Positions 46,673-56,761 are shown, counted from the first letter of the stretch. The stretch is DNA of 64,000 nucleotides from Streptomyces albipurpureus (GCF_023701525.1 NZ_JAMQAW010000002.1:444171-508170), one strand, 5' to 3'. The notes: generated by a model not told the origin, from the sequence alone. Translations and numbers: made by a program.

Positions 46673-49600
46673 CTATGTCGTGGCGAGCGGCAGCATGTGT
46701 TGGCGCCGCTCATCCTCGCTGAGTGTCCGAAAGACCCGCTCTCGGGCATGTGCTTCAAGCCGATCGAAGTCAGTGGTCACCGACCAAATGCGCACTGTTC
46801 CATCGACGGAGGAGCTGAGCAGCCGGGCGCTGTCACTAGACCAGGCGATTGATGTCACTTTGTCTTGGTGAACGCCGACTACAGCGATCTCCTCGAAGGT
46901 GCTGGTGGACCAGATGCGTACGGTTCGATCTTCGGAACCAGTGGCGAGAAACAATCCATCGGGAGACCAGGCAACCGCACGAACACGTCCTTCATGCCCC
47001 TTCAGCACATCAACGCGTCGCCCTGTGGCCACCTCCCAGACCGCGGTCGTCCAGTCTCCCGAGGCCGTGGCGACCCGCAGTTCGTCGGGAGACCAAGCGA
47101 CATCGTCGACGTAGTTCTCGTGTCCGCGGAGCACACTGGACTGGCGGCTCTCCGAGACGTCCCAGAGCCGACAGGTCCGGTCGTCGGAGGAACTGGCGAG
47201 CATCCGCCCACTCGGTGACCACGCGATACGACCGACCCAATCCTGATGCCCGGTCAGCGCGATGAGTTCTACGCCGGCCGCCGCTGCCCAGACACGTACC
47301 GCGCCATCGTGCCCGCCGGTGGCGATCCGCCGACCGTCCGGTGACCACGCGCACGCCTCGATGACCTCGCCTCGGTGCTCAAACACGGTCCGGCCTGCAT
47401 CATCGACCACACGGAATGCGCCATCGTTGGTGCTAAGCGCCAACTGGTCGCTCTCCGGGGACCAAGCCACACTCCACACCCGATCGCCGAGATGCAGGGC
47501 TTGCCCGGTCTCAGCGCCGGTCGTCGACTCCCAAAAGCGTACGGTTCCGTCGTCGGAGGCCGTTGCGATACGGCTCTCGTCCGCGGACCAGCACCCCTGG
47601 TTCACGGGTCCGGTATGACCGTCGGCCTGCACCAGCTCGGCTCCTCGGGGCCGCAGGTCCCACACCAGCGCGGTGCCATCGGTCGAGCTGGTGGCGAGTT
47701 GTTTGCCGTGGGGCGACCAGGTCACACCCCACACGGTGTCGGTGTGCCCACGGAGTACGGCGGCGACTTTTGCGTCCTCGGTACTCACGATGCGAACGGT
47801 TCGGTCCGACGAGGCTGAGGCCAGCATCCGACCGTCCGGAGACCACGCCACGTTCCAAACGTAGTCTGTGTGGCCGCGAAGGAGCAGTCGCAGAGCACCG
47901 GTATGGGCGTTCCAGATACGGGCCGTGTGGTCACCGGACCCGGTGGCGATGGAGTGTCCATCCGGGGACCAGGCAATGCCCTCAACAAAATCCGAATGAC
48001 CGGTCAGAGTCACAGCGGGTGCGGCAGTCGACAAGTCCCACACGATCACGCTCTGGTCATGGGACGCCGTTGCCAGCCGACTGCTCTCCGGTGACCAGGA
48101 GACGCCCCAGACATCATCACCGTGTCCGCGAAGTTCCTGCGTGAGAGTACCTGTTACGGCGTCCCAGACACGTACGACACAGTCCTTTGAGGTTGCCGCG
48201 ATATGGCTGCCGTCGGGCGACCAGGCGACCTGCCGCCCCACGTCGGTGGCTCCGGTCAGCAGCCGTACCATCTCACCGGATGAGGTGCTCCAGATGCGTA
48301 CCACGCAGTCTCGGCCGACCGTTGCGAGGAACGAACCATCGGGAGACCAGGCCACCGACTCGACCATGACACCGTCACAGGGAAGGACGGCGACCGGCCG
48401 TCCGGAGTGAGCATCGAAGATACGCGCGGTGGAGTCCCGAGAGGCAGTGGCGAGTAGCCGACCATCTGAGGACCAGGCAATATGACGGACCGTGTCCGTA
48501 TGGCCATCCAACCGAGTACGCAGATGACTCGCCGTGAGCGCCGTCATCAGACCGCGGCGCGCCAAGGGCGTGGCTGTGCATTCGCCGAGTGCCGCCAAAG
48601 CGAGGAGGATTGCCCGCTCCGACTGATTCTCGGCGCTGCCAAGCACGTATTGGCCGATGCTCTCGGAGATACGACGCAGATAGGCGAGATCCCGTCGCTG
48701 TGAGTACTGAACCAGCGAGCGTGCCGGTTCCGATGCCTGACCGGCACCCTCCAGTGCGGTGAGCCAGCGCTGGGCGAGGGAAAGCCGCTCTCCCGTGAGC
48801 AGATAGTCATCGATGCGGCCGGAGTGCTCCCAGTCCTCAGCCCAGCGCTCCAACTCGGCGCGCTCACGCAGCTGCTCAATGCGCGCCTCAACCTCCTGCC
48901 GCAGTGGAGCCCACTGCCGAAACAGCGCCTCGTGAGTCACCTGGGCATAGGGAGCATGCCCTGACAGAGTGTCGACGCGCGCACTAGAGGTCAGTAGCCT
49001 TGCCTCCACGAAAGCATCCACAACCTGTCGCTCCGGCTCGCTGAGTTCGAGCAGGGGAACTCGTCTGCGGCTTACCTCCTGGCCTTGAACGGTGACAAAG
49101 CGCAGCAGTACCCGAAGGACCGAGTCGATGCCGACGCCCGATCCGAGTTCAGCGACGGTGTGGTCGGCCTGCCGCGCGAGTGCGCCAGCTACGCCGCCGA
49201 GCCGTTGGTACAGCTCCTGGGTGACTGTCCCGCCAGGACCCGAGGCGAAGTAGAGCTCCTGCAAAAGATAGGCAAGCAAGGGCAAGGCATCATCCGCGCC
49301 GGTCTCATCGACGATCGCTTCGACGACCGCGGGCGCGAAGGAGAGATCCACCAGGGCGCCCGGGCGTTCCACCACCTGAGCCAGCTGGCTTCTGCCGATC
49401 GCACCGATCGCGACCGGATGCTGCACCAACTCGGCGTGGTCGGTGGTGAGCAGCTGCCCCAGGAAGTCGACCCGGAGGGTCGCCACCATCCGCACGCCCA
49501 TATCCTGCTCCACACCGGAGAGGAGCGCTTGGAGGAATTCGGCGCGTTCGCGCTCACCGGCGAGGGTCACGATCTCTTCCAACTGGTCAATGACCAGCAG

Positions 49601-50224
49601 TACGCGCCGGAAACGGCCACCGCGCAACCTCAACAGTTCCGTCTTCAACGCACCCGGGTCCTGTCTCAGCCGTCGCAGGATGGCGTTCACCGGGTCCTGA
49701 CCTCCACCGGCGGCGGAGAGCATAGAGGCCAATGCCCCAAGCGGGTTGGGGCCAGGAGTGAAAGCGGGCAGGACCGTCCAGCGACGTTCCCGTAACCGTG
49801 GCATCACACCAGCGCGGACCAGTGAGGACTTACCGCTCCCTGATGCACCGACCAGTACCAGGAACCGATCGGCTTGCCGCTCAGCGGGCGCGTGCAGTCG
49901 CCGCGTCAGTTCATGAGCCTGTGCCTGTCGACCGAAGAAGACCGCGGCATCGCCCTCGGTGAAGGCGTCCAGACCAGGATAGGGAACCCGGTCACGCGGC
50001 CAATCCAGCGGTGGCGGCGCGGGGTTCTCCAGCCGGTAGACGACGACCTGGCCCACCACCATGGCAACGATGAGCAGCCCGATGGCGGGTACGGACGCCT
50101 GTTGAATGACCCGCAACAGCCAGGGCGCGTCGTCGACATTGGTGGCGTAGTTGGTGACGATACCTAGCAGGCTCGCCACGAGCACCAACGCGATTTGTAG
50201 GGCAAGTTGGATGCGCCCCCTCAT
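46673..50224 (-). CDS. Membrane-anchored STAND NTPase with 14 WD40 repeats
   Basis: An 1183-residue protein. Two transmembrane helices lie at ~7-25 and ~43-60, then PYPGLDAFTEGDAAVFFGR, Walker A GASGSGKSS (~115) and Walker B VLLVIDQLEEI (~195), followed by helical arms and a long charged helix. Residues ~575-1170 contain fourteen clear WD40 repeats (for example HTDTVRHIAWSSDGRLLATA, HTDYVWNVAWSPDGRMLASA), enough for two seven-bladed propellers. The architecture fits a signal-transducing NTPase in which the propellers sense a ligand; many relatives are immune receptors. No effector domain is recognised. Confidence 0.9.
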   Translation of the reverse strand: MRGRIQLALQIALVLVASLLGIVTNYATNVDDAPWLLRVIQQASVPAIGLLIVAMVVGQVVVYRLENPAPPPLDWPRDRVPYPGLDAFTEGDAAVFFGRQAQAHELTRRLHAPAERQADRFLVLVGASGSGKSSLVRAGVMPRLRERRWTVLPAFTPGPNPLGALASMLSAAGGGQDPVNAILRRLRQDPGALKTELLRLRGGRFRRVLLVIDQLEEIVTLAGERERAEFLQALLSGVEQDMGVRMVATLRVDFLGQLLTTDHAELVQHPVAIGAIGRSQLAQVVERPGALVDLSFAPAVVEAIVDETGADDALPLLAYLLQELYFASGPGGTVTQELYQRLGGVAGALARQADHTVAELGSGVGIDSVLRVLLRFVTVQGQEVSRRRVPLLELSEPERQVVDAFVEARLLTSSARVDTLSGHAPYAQVTHEALFRQWAPLRQEVEARIEQLRERAELERWAEDWEHSGRIDDYLLTGERLSLAQRWLTALEGAGQASEPARSLVQYSQRRDLAYLRRISESIGQYVLGSAENQSERAILLALAALGECTATPLARRGLMTALTASHLRTRLDGHTDTVRHIAWSSDGRLLATASRDSTARIFDAHSGRPVAVLPCDGVMVESVAWSPDGSFLATVGRDCVVRIWSTSSGEMVRLLTGATDVGRQVAWSPDGSHIAATSKDCVVRVWDAVTGTLTQELRGHGDDVWGVSWSPESSRLATASHDQSVIVWDLSTAAPAVTLTGHSDFVEGIAWSPDGHSIATGSGDHTARIWNAHTGALRLLLRGHTDYVWNVAWSPDGRMLASASSDRTVRIVSTEDAKVAAVLRGHTDTVWGVTWSPHGKQLATSSTDGTALVWDLRPRGAELVQADGHTGPVNQGCWSADESRIATASDDGTVRFWESTTGAETGQALHLGDRVWSVAWSPESDQLALSTNDGAFRVVDDAGRTVFEHRGEVIEACAWSPDGRRIATGGHDGAVRVWAAAAGVELIALTGHQDWVGRIAWSPSGRMLASSSDDRTCRLWDVSESRQSSVLRGHENYVDDVAWSPDELRVATASGDWTTAVWEVATGRRVDVLKGHEGRVRAVAWSPDGLFLATGSEDRTVRIWSTSTFEEIAVVGVHQDKVTSIAWSSDSARLLSSSVDGTVRIWSVTTDFDRLEAHARERVFRTLSEDERRQHMLPLATT

Positions 50225-50482
50225 AAGGCAACCACGGTTGCCCTGTCCCGCCCCTGCTGCATGAATGCCCCCTCAACTACGCCACGGCAAGGGAACATCA
50301 TCGAACGCGGCCGTGTCGATCTCAACAGCGCCCACTCGAACAAGCCGGCGCCCCGACCCGCGTCCAGGAGCGAGCGCGTCCAGGACGCGTCTGCGCTACC
50401 TGGGCAGCTCATCTGACCCGGCTATCGCCGTAGCGTGCCCGACGCGAATTGGCCACAGCTGCGTGTCCTGTCCGTGGCCGAG

Positions 50483-50851
50483 CTACCTCAAGATCGCCGG
50501 GGAACGCAGGATGGAGGACGTAGACCGAAGCGAGGTCGAGCAGGTCATCGCATGGCCAGAGTCGCCGTCGAGCTGGCAGTCATCGCGGTGGGCCCACGGT
50601 AGTTCCGGGTCGCCTATGACAGGACTGAGGGCATGGCGGTCCAGAACGCGCAGTTCGGCCTCGACCTCGCGCAGAGCTCGGGCCGGGTCGTGCAGGGCCC
50701 CATGCAGCGCGATCGCGGGGTGGAACGCTGAGAGCTCGGTCTGACAGAAGTCAACGGTGTGTCCCTGGGGGAACCACACCCCGCCTTCCTCGCCACCACA
50801 ACGCCGGGCCGCATCGGCGTCCTCGTCCAACCGGGCCTTGAGGAACCCCAC
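50483..50851 (-). CDS. DUF6221-like protein
   Basis: A 122-residue protein from the GTG at 50851 (GGAG upstream). It starts FLKARLDEDADAARR and contains HDPARALREVEAELRVLDRH, a pattern I recall from the streptomycete DUF6221 family. The C-terminal 40 residues look poorly conserved, so the gene may be partly decayed. It lies 258 bp upstream of the WD40 gene on the same strand. No function is known. Confidence 0.6.
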   Translation of the reverse strand: MGFLKARLDEDADAARRCGGEEGGVWFPQGHTVDFCQTELSAFHPAIALHGALHDPARALREVEAELRVLDRHALSPVIGDPELPWAHRDDCQLDGDSGHAMTCSTSLRSTSSILRSPAILR

Positions 50852-51360
50852 CAGATCTCCGGTCCCGGGTGCGTCCTCGATGATGCGCCAGGGGCCGTCG
50901 CCTGGTTTTCGGGACACTGTGCCTGGTCTCCTGGTCGAGAGGTCATCTCCCGGAGGCTTCAGCCGGGATCGGCCCAACAGCACGTCTGCCCTGGGTGAAT
51001 GGCCGACTGGGAACCGCTTGAGGAGTTGGCACACCACCCCTGGACGGTCACCAGGACGCCACGGCGCGGATCCCCGGGAGTACGACCGGATCATCGCCAT
51101 GGTCAGCAGCCCCGAATCGAGCAGGTCCGGTGGATCGGGGGATGGCCATCGTCGAGCGCGTGGGACCAGCGGTCCGTCCCGGGCCGGATCGTCGTCGGCG
51201 GGTGACACCGGAGCAACCGCAAGCCCTCCTGAATCGGGGGACCCAGCACAACGCCCGCGTGCTCAAGCGCGTCCGCCGAGCCGGGACGGGCGGGGGCGGA
51301 AACGGGAGCCGCCCGGCCCGGAGAAGTACCCGGGACGGGCGGTGTCGAGCGGGTGGCGGA
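50852..51360. other. Gene-free interval
   Basis: A 509-bp stretch between the DUF6221-like gene and the ET79-like gene. Several open frames exist, as expected at this GC content, but none has recognisable protein character. Confidence 0.45.
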
Positions 51361-52281
51361 TCAGCGCAGGGTGAAGGTCACATACGCGTTGTTACCGCCG
51401 CCCCCGGTGGTGCTGCAGCGGAATCCGCTGGGGGCCGAGCAGGAGTACTTGTTGCTGCCCGCGTACGGGTTGTTCCAGGTGATGTGGACCGAGCCGACCT
51501 CAGGGAGCACATAGGTCGCGCCGCCCTCGGTCCCGGTCATGAATCCCTCGGACTCGGACTGCCAGGAGGTCGAGGTGCCCGGAGTGATGGACTGCACCGG
51601 GTACATGTTGGTGGTCCAGACGCCCCAGGACAGCCAGGCGTTGGTGCGAATCATCGGCTTCGCCGTGTGGTTGTTGAAGGTGACATGGGTGCTGCGGGCC
51701 GCCTGAGCGGCCTGGGTGGACGGAGCACCGGCCGCGGCGGACCGTGCGCTGCTGGCAGCCCAGTTGCGGGTGAGGGTCATGGTCACGACCGCGTTGTTGC
51801 CCCCGCCGCCGCTCACCTGGCAGCGGTAGCCCGCGGGGGCCGAACAGTCATAGCTGTTCCTGCCCGCGTACGGGTTGTTCCAGTAGAAGTTGACCTCGCC
51901 GCCGGAGAGGGAGTATTTGGCCGTGCCCTCGGTCCCGGTCATAAACCCGCATGACTCGCTCTGCCATGAGATCGTCCGGTCGTCGGAGATGTTGTCCGGC
52001 GGCAGGGCCCCGTTGGTCCAGCAGCCGTGCGCCAGATCGGTCCAGGACCGCTGGAGATTGGTGCCGGTCTTGTTCACCACCACGACCTTGGTGCTGCGGG
52101 CGGCTTGGACGCCGACCGGCGACTTCGCGGTGGCCACGGAGTTCGGCTTCTCCGCGGCTGCGGCGTTCGGCGCGAGCACCGACATGCCGGCCATGGCGAT
52201 CGCCGCCGAGACCAGGACACTTGCCGCGCGGCGGGCGAAGCCCAGACGGACGGGGCGCGGAGCGGTTGTGATCGATTGCAC
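51361..52281 (-). CDS. Secreted protein with two ET79/aegerolysin-like domains
   Basis: A 306-residue protein with a signal peptide (FARRAASVLVSAAIAMAGMS, cleavage near NAAAA). Two homologous domains of about 120 residues follow (~60-170 and ~190-306). Each carries TSWQSES/TISWQSES, GFMTGTEG, a WNNPYAG turn and a Cys pair, ending in a GGGGNNA beta strand. The pattern is that of Bacillus crystal protein ET79 and aegerolysins, small beta-sandwich proteins that bind membranes or act as toxins. The domain tandem is unusual. The GTG at 52281 has AGAGG 8 bp upstream. Confidence 0.78.
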   Translation of the reverse strand: MQSITTAPRPVRLGFARRAASVLVSAAIAMAGMSVLAPNAAAAEKPNSVATAKSPVGVQAARSTKVVVVNKTGTNLQRSWTDLAHGCWTNGALPPDNISDDRTISWQSESCGFMTGTEGTAKYSLSGGEVNFYWNNPYAGRNSYDCSAPAGYRCQVSGGGGNNAVVTMTLTRNWAASSARSAAAGAPSTQAAQAARSTHVTFNNHTAKPMIRTNAWLSWGVWTTNMYPVQSITPGTSTSWQSESEGFMTGTEGGATYVLPEVGSVHITWNNPYAGSNKYSCSAPSGFRCSTTGGGGNNAYVTFTLR

Positions 52282-52361
52282 GATGGTGACCTCTCGAAAC
52301 AACACGGCGGGACCGCCGTGGGCGACGGGTTTCCTCTTGTCCGGTGCCGGTGCTGGGGCCG

Positions 52362-52658
52362 CTACCAGTACCAGACCTGGTAGCGGACGTAGTTGACCCC
52401 GGGGAGCCAGACCTGTTCGACCAGGTAGTGCCTGCCGAGGTCCAGGAGGACGTACATGGCTCCCACCGCGGTGGCCTCGGCGTTGGTGATGTACATACCG
52501 CCGTCCCGCATCTGCTGGATGCCCGGCGCGCTTCTCTGCTGCGACTCCTGGACGCTGACCGCGGCGGCGGGCGCCGGTGCCGCGTGCGCCGTCGTGGAGA
52601 TGGCCCCGATGGCCGTCACAAGAAGAACGGAGACTGCGGCAACCCTGAGTCTGTTCAT
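52362..52658 (-). CDS. Small secreted protein with aromatic C-terminus
   Basis: A 98-residue protein: signal peptide (MNRLRVAAVSVLLVTAIGAI, cleavage near TAHA), then a polar stretch and an aromatic tail (WLPGVNYVRYQVWYW). A GAGGAAG precedes the ATG. It is 81 bp upstream of the ET79-like gene on the same strand and may be co-transcribed with it. Family not recognised. Confidence 0.65.
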   Translation of the reverse strand: MNRLRVAAVSVLLVTAIGAISTTAHAAPAPAAAVSVQESQQRSAPGIQQMRDGGMYITNAEATAVGAMYVLLDLGRHYLVEQVWLPGVNYVRYQVWYW

Positions 52659-53315
52659 CCTTCGGCTTCCTCCCTCGTCATGCCGGAACGGCTGTCGCCC
52701 GGCAGTGTTGATGGGATGAAGCCTCGCGTCCGGCACGGCCCTCGCGGCATCGTGGCCGCCCACGAGATCAGAACCACCGATTCGGCGAACGCCCGCCACG
52801 TCGTCTGCGAGAACCCCGTCGCCGAAGACCGACCGCCCACCGCCGCCCCCACCCGGCCGGTGCACCACCGGGTCAGGCCCCAGCCATCGGCCGCGCCGGG
52901 GCAGCGCACCCGGATGCCACCGGCCCGCCGGGGTTCCGCCCACTCCCCCTGCTGGTCAGGCCGCCCCCGGGCCCCCCGAAGGCGCTCGCACTGATAAGCG
53001 AATCGGCCAATCGCCCCAGGTCCGACCGCTCCACGCCATCGCCGGTGTTCCAGCCACCGCGCACGCGGGCACCGGCCCGCAACGGGCACCGGGGTTGGAC
53101 CGCTGCGCCCCCCGCGGGCGGCTGCCGTACTCGGTGCGACGTGGACCGCGGGAGCTACGAAGCCTCGTGGTCGGCCACGAGACCAGCCCCGCACCACCTC
53201 GTGGAACCGCGCAGAACGAGCCAGTTTCCCCGTACGGCCACCTGGACGCTGTTCCGCGGTCGCACCCGTCCGGCCATAGTTCCCGACGGAAGATCAACGG
53301 CGGGGTGAGGAGACC
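52659..53315. other. Gene-free divergent interval
   Basis: A 657-bp region between the divergent small secreted gene and the LuxR gene. It must carry promoters for both. I could not identify a gene or a clear operator here. Confidence 0.45.
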
Positions 53316-56195
53316 ATGGCACAGGGGAACAACGACACGGCGAAGCGGGACGCGGCGCAGGAAGGAGCCACCGGGAGCGCGCGGAGCAACGGACTGCGGG
53401 AACGCACGGAACACCTGGCCCGGATGGAGTCCCTCGCCCGCCGGACGGCAGCCGGCACCGGCGGCGTCGCGGTGATTCGCGGAGCGACCGGCACCGGCCG
53501 TACCGCCCTGCTCCAGGCCCTCGCCGCCGCACCCTCCGTACCGGGCAAAACCGTACTGGTCTCCCGCTGCTGCGCCGCGGAGTCCGGCGCGGCCTTCGCC
53601 GCCGTGCTCCAGCTCTTCGAGGGACCGCTCCATGACCGCGGGGAGCGCCTTCCCGTGGTCCGCGGGGACTCCTGGGACGGCTCACTCCACGGTGACGATC
53701 TGCCGTCATTGCTCTGGCGGCTGCTGCGCTCCCTGGCGCTGGAGCACCCCGTACTGCTCGCCGTCGATGACGTCCATCTCGCCGACCCCGCCTCCCTGCG
53801 CTGGCTCACCCAGGTCGCCCGCCGGCTCGACCGGCTGCCCGTGCTGCTTGCCGTGACCGAGCGGTGGAGCCATGACCTCGTCCCGCCGCCCGCCCCGTTC
53901 GCCGGGGCGACCGGGCAGCCGTCCGTCGAGTTGTGCACGCTCAAGCCGCTGGGCGCCGCGGCGGTCGCGGCCCTGGTCCGGGACGCCTTCGGCGCGGAGG
54001 CAGCGGACAGCACGGTCGAGGAGTGCCATCGCGCCACCGCCGGCAACCCCCTGCTGCTGAGCGCGCTCCTCGCCGATCTGCGGGAGTTGGGTGCCGACGG
54101 AGACCGGGCGGCCCGCCTCCCGGGGAAGTGCGAGGAACTCCACCCCGGCATATTCGCCGGGGCGGTACGGCGGTGGCTGGAGGCCTGCGGTCCGCTGACG
54201 GCGACGGCCGCGCAGGCCGTCGCAGAACTCCGCGGGGAGGACGATGTCCTCGCCCTCCTGCCCCGGATGACCGGCTGCGACCCGGCACGGGTGGCGGGCT
54301 GGGCCTCCGGCCTGCGCCATACGGGCCTGCTGAGCACCGCTCCGGCCACCGGCGCCCCGGTCTTCGCCCACCCGTTGCTGCAGAACGCGGTGGCCTCAGC
54401 CGGCCCCGTCCACCCGCGCGCCGATCTGCACCGGCGCGCCGCGGAGGCGCTGCACCACCGTGGGGACCCCGAGGAGGCGGTCGCCCGCCGGCTGCTGGAG
54501 GCGCCCGTCGTCGGCGCCCCCTGGGCCGCGGACGCCCTGATCGCCGTGGCAGCCAGGGCCGTTGCGGGCGGACGGCCGGCGGACGCGGTGGCCGGACTGC
54601 GGCGGGCACTCATCGAGCCGCTGCCGCCCCGAAGACGCGCGGAAGTGCTGACCGAACTCGGCTCCCTGGAGGTCCGGGCCAACCGTACGACCGGGGTGCG
54701 CTACCTCTCCGAGGCGCTGGGGTTCGGTCAGTGCAACACCGTGCGGGTGCGCGCCGCGACCGCGCTGGGCGCGGCGCTCGCCGCCGATGACGCGATCCAC
54801 TCCGCCCTGGACGTACTGGGGGAGCTCTCCGCCGCCGTCTCCGATACTCCGGACCTGGCACATGCGGCGCAGGCCGCCGCCGCCCTGATCTCCTCCCACG
54901 ACGGCGAGAGTTGGCTGGCCGCCGTAGCCCGGCTCAAGGACACCGGGGAACGCACCGGCGGCGGTCTGGCGCTGACCGCGATGGCCCTGCTCACCGAGCA
55001 CGAGGCGACCGCGGGCCTGATCTCGGCCCGTGAGGTCATGGCCCGGATCAGTCCTCTGACCAGCGTCCGGCTCGATCCCCTGCTGGCCCCCTATCTGCTG
55101 TCGTCGGCTGCCACCCTGGCCCAGTGGGCGGATGAACTCGACGAGGCCGACGCGCTCACCGCCCGCGGACTCGCCGCCCATCGCGCCCCGCTGCTCCACC
55201 CCGCTCAGCAGTCCCTGCTCAGCGTCAGGGCGGAGAGCACGGTGATGCGCGGACAGTATGAGGCCCTGCTCCGCGACCAGTCGCTCTGGCGGCGGCTCCA
55301 GCCGGGTGAGCTGGCCGTCCATCCCCCCGGCAGCGTCCATCTGGGCTCCCAGGCCGTGATCGCGCTGACCGGGATGGGGCGGGCGGCCGAGGCCGAACGG
55401 CTCGCCGCCGCGATCGGCGCCGACGGACCACAGGGGTCCTGGGAATGGAGCGAGTTGCTGTACGCGCGCGGTCTGCTGCGCCGTGAGAGGGGCGATCTCC
55501 GCGGCGCGCTGGCGGATCTACTGGAGTGCGGCCGTCGGCAGTCGGCCCGGGAGACCTGGAGCCCCGTCGTGACGCCCTGGCGTTCGGCTGCTGCCGACTG
55601 CCATGTGGCGCTGGGCTCCGCGGGAAGTGCCGTACCGCTCGCGGAGGAGGAGCTTCGGTTCGCCCGGATCTGGGGCACACCGCGGGCGGTGGGCCGTGCT
55701 CTGCACGCGCTGGCCCGCTCCGTCGGCGGCAGACATGGACTGGAGCTGGCGGAGGAAGCCGTCGATACGCTCAGGGGCGCGGCACAACCCCTGCCCGAGC
55801 TCATCCCCGCGCTGGTCGACTGGGGCCGGGCCCTGCACAGCGCGGGCCGGGGGCTGCGCGCCCGGGAAGTGCTGCGCGAGGCGGCGGAGGAAGCGGAGCG
55901 ACTGGGCGCGCCCAGCGCCCGGCACGCCGCCGCCGAGGCGCTCCGCAACTGCGGCGCCCGCTCCGCACGGGCGCCCCGCACCGGCACCGATGCCCTGACC
56001 TCCAGCGAGCGCCGGATCGCACAGTTGGCCGCGGCCGGTTACAGCAACAAGGAGACCGCCGAGCTGCTTCATCTCGCCGTGCGGACCGTGGAGACCCATC
56101 TCACCCACTGCTACCGCAAACTGGGTGTCGGGGGTCGTTCCGGTCTTGCCGCCGCGCTGGGGTCCGATGTTCCGCCCGCTTCGCGTCCTGAGTAA
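53316..56195 (+). CDS. LAL-type LuxR family regulator (large ATP-binding)
   Basis: A 959-residue regulator. The N-terminal AAA/STAND NTPase has a P-loop RGATGTGRTALLQAL near residues 53-67 and Walker B VLLAVDDVHLAD near 150. A long helical TPR-like middle follows, and the C-terminal LuxR/GerE HTH (~893-950) reads TSSERRIAQLAAAGYSNKE and RTVETHLTHCYRKLGV. LAL regulators activate secondary metabolism or catabolic genes. The P-loop Lys is Arg here, so ATP binding may be altered. It is divergent from the ET79-like unit, its most obvious target. Confidence 0.9.
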   Translation: MAQGNNDTAKRDAAQEGATGSARSNGLRERTEHLARMESLARRTAAGTGGVAVIRGATGTGRTALLQALAAAPSVPGKTVLVSRCCAAESGAAFAAVLQLFEGPLHDRGERLPVVRGDSWDGSLHGDDLPSLLWRLLRSLALEHPVLLAVDDVHLADPASLRWLTQVARRLDRLPVLLAVTERWSHDLVPPPAPFAGATGQPSVELCTLKPLGAAAVAALVRDAFGAEAADSTVEECHRATAGNPLLLSALLADLRELGADGDRAARLPGKCEELHPGIFAGAVRRWLEACGPLTATAAQAVAELRGEDDVLALLPRMTGCDPARVAGWASGLRHTGLLSTAPATGAPVFAHPLLQNAVASAGPVHPRADLHRRAAEALHHRGDPEEAVARRLLEAPVVGAPWAADALIAVAARAVAGGRPADAVAGLRRALIEPLPPRRRAEVLTELGSLEVRANRTTGVRYLSEALGFGQCNTVRVRAATALGAALAADDAIHSALDVLGELSAAVSDTPDLAHAAQAAAALISSHDGESWLAAVARLKDTGERTGGGLALTAMALLTEHEATAGLISAREVMARISPLTSVRLDPLLAPYLLSSAATLAQWADELDEADALTARGLAAHRAPLLHPAQQSLLSVRAESTVMRGQYEALLRDQSLWRRLQPGELAVHPPGSVHLGSQAVIALTGMGRAAEAERLAAAIGADGPQGSWEWSELLYARGLLRRERGDLRGALADLLECGRRQSARETWSPVVTPWRSAAADCHVALGSAGSAVPLAEEELRFARIWGTPRAVGRALHALARSVGGRHGLELAEEAVDTLRGAAQPLPELIPALVDWGRALHSAGRGLRAREVLREAAEEAERLGAPSARHAAAEALRNCGARSARAPRTGTDALTSSERRIAQLAAAGYSNKETAELLHLAVRTVETHLTHCYRKLGVGGRSGLAAALGSDVPPASRPE

Positions 56196-56521
56196 GCACA
56201 CCGACCGGACGGCACGACGCGGCCGGGGGCGGGGGCGGGGGCGGGCTGAGCTGGGACGATCCCGCGAAGGTCATGATCGAGCCGGGCACCTTCTCCCTTG
56301 TCTCGTACAAGGTCGACACGACCAACGGCGGCTGCGACACCTTCACCGGCTTCCTCACCCCCGAGTTCCCTTCGGAACAGCGGGCCACCGGGGCGGGTGA
56401 CGGGGCTGAGGTCGACCCCTATGACCGCGGTACCTCGTTGACCGAGCGCATGCGGAAAGGCTCGGACGAAGGGTGTGGAACCGCAACGCGGTCATGAGCG
56501 GCGCGGTGGGTGGCTGCCCGG
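56196..56521. other. Interval without an assigned gene
   Basis: Between the LuxR gene and the small secreted gene. A protein-like frame (about 56240-56497; SWDDPAKVMIEPGTFSLVSY, then NGGCDTFTGF) has no ribosome-binding site and no family I recognise. It may be a remnant. Confidence 0.4.
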
Positions 56522-56761
56522 TCAGCCGAGCGCGTGGTCGATCACATTGCCGTTGCCGCAGTTGTTGGTGTGATCGGATACGTAGTCACCGAGTACGGGC
56601 ACGACCGCGACCTCCTGGAGGCAGACCGCGGCCGCGGTGAAGTTCCAGTTGTTGGCCGCGTTGACCCCGCCACCGAAGTTGCTGTCGTTGTCAGCGTGGG
56701 CAGGAGTGGTGGCGGAGAGACCCGCGAGTGCGACAACCGCCAGAGTGATGATCTTCTTCAT
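56522..56761 (-). CDS. Small secreted protein, rodlin/chaplin-like in style
   Basis: A 79-residue protein. The signal peptide MKKIITLAVVALAGLSATT ends near AHA. The mature ~56 residues are Asn/Gly-rich with two Cys (AVCLQEVAVVPVLGDY, NNCGNGNVIDHALG), recalling the CxxEVAVVPVLG...C core of rodlin-type surface proteins of Streptomyces, but it is much shorter. The assignment is tentative. Upstream of the ATG no good Shine-Dalgarno is visible. Confidence 0.6.
   Translation of the reverse strand: MKKIITLAVVALAGLSATTPAHADNDSNFGGGVNAANNWNFTAAAVCLQEVAVVPVLGDYVSDHTNNCGNGNVIDHALG

Noticed and set aside
52659..53315. Long open frames on both strands in the LuxR upstream region
   Set aside because: Arg/Pro-rich translations without motifs, typical of chance open frames at this GC content.
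56240..56497. Small gene with SWDDPAKVMIEPG start
   Set aside because: No ribosome-binding site, no recognised family, and the upstream part is a GC-rich low-complexity run; it may be a gene remnant.
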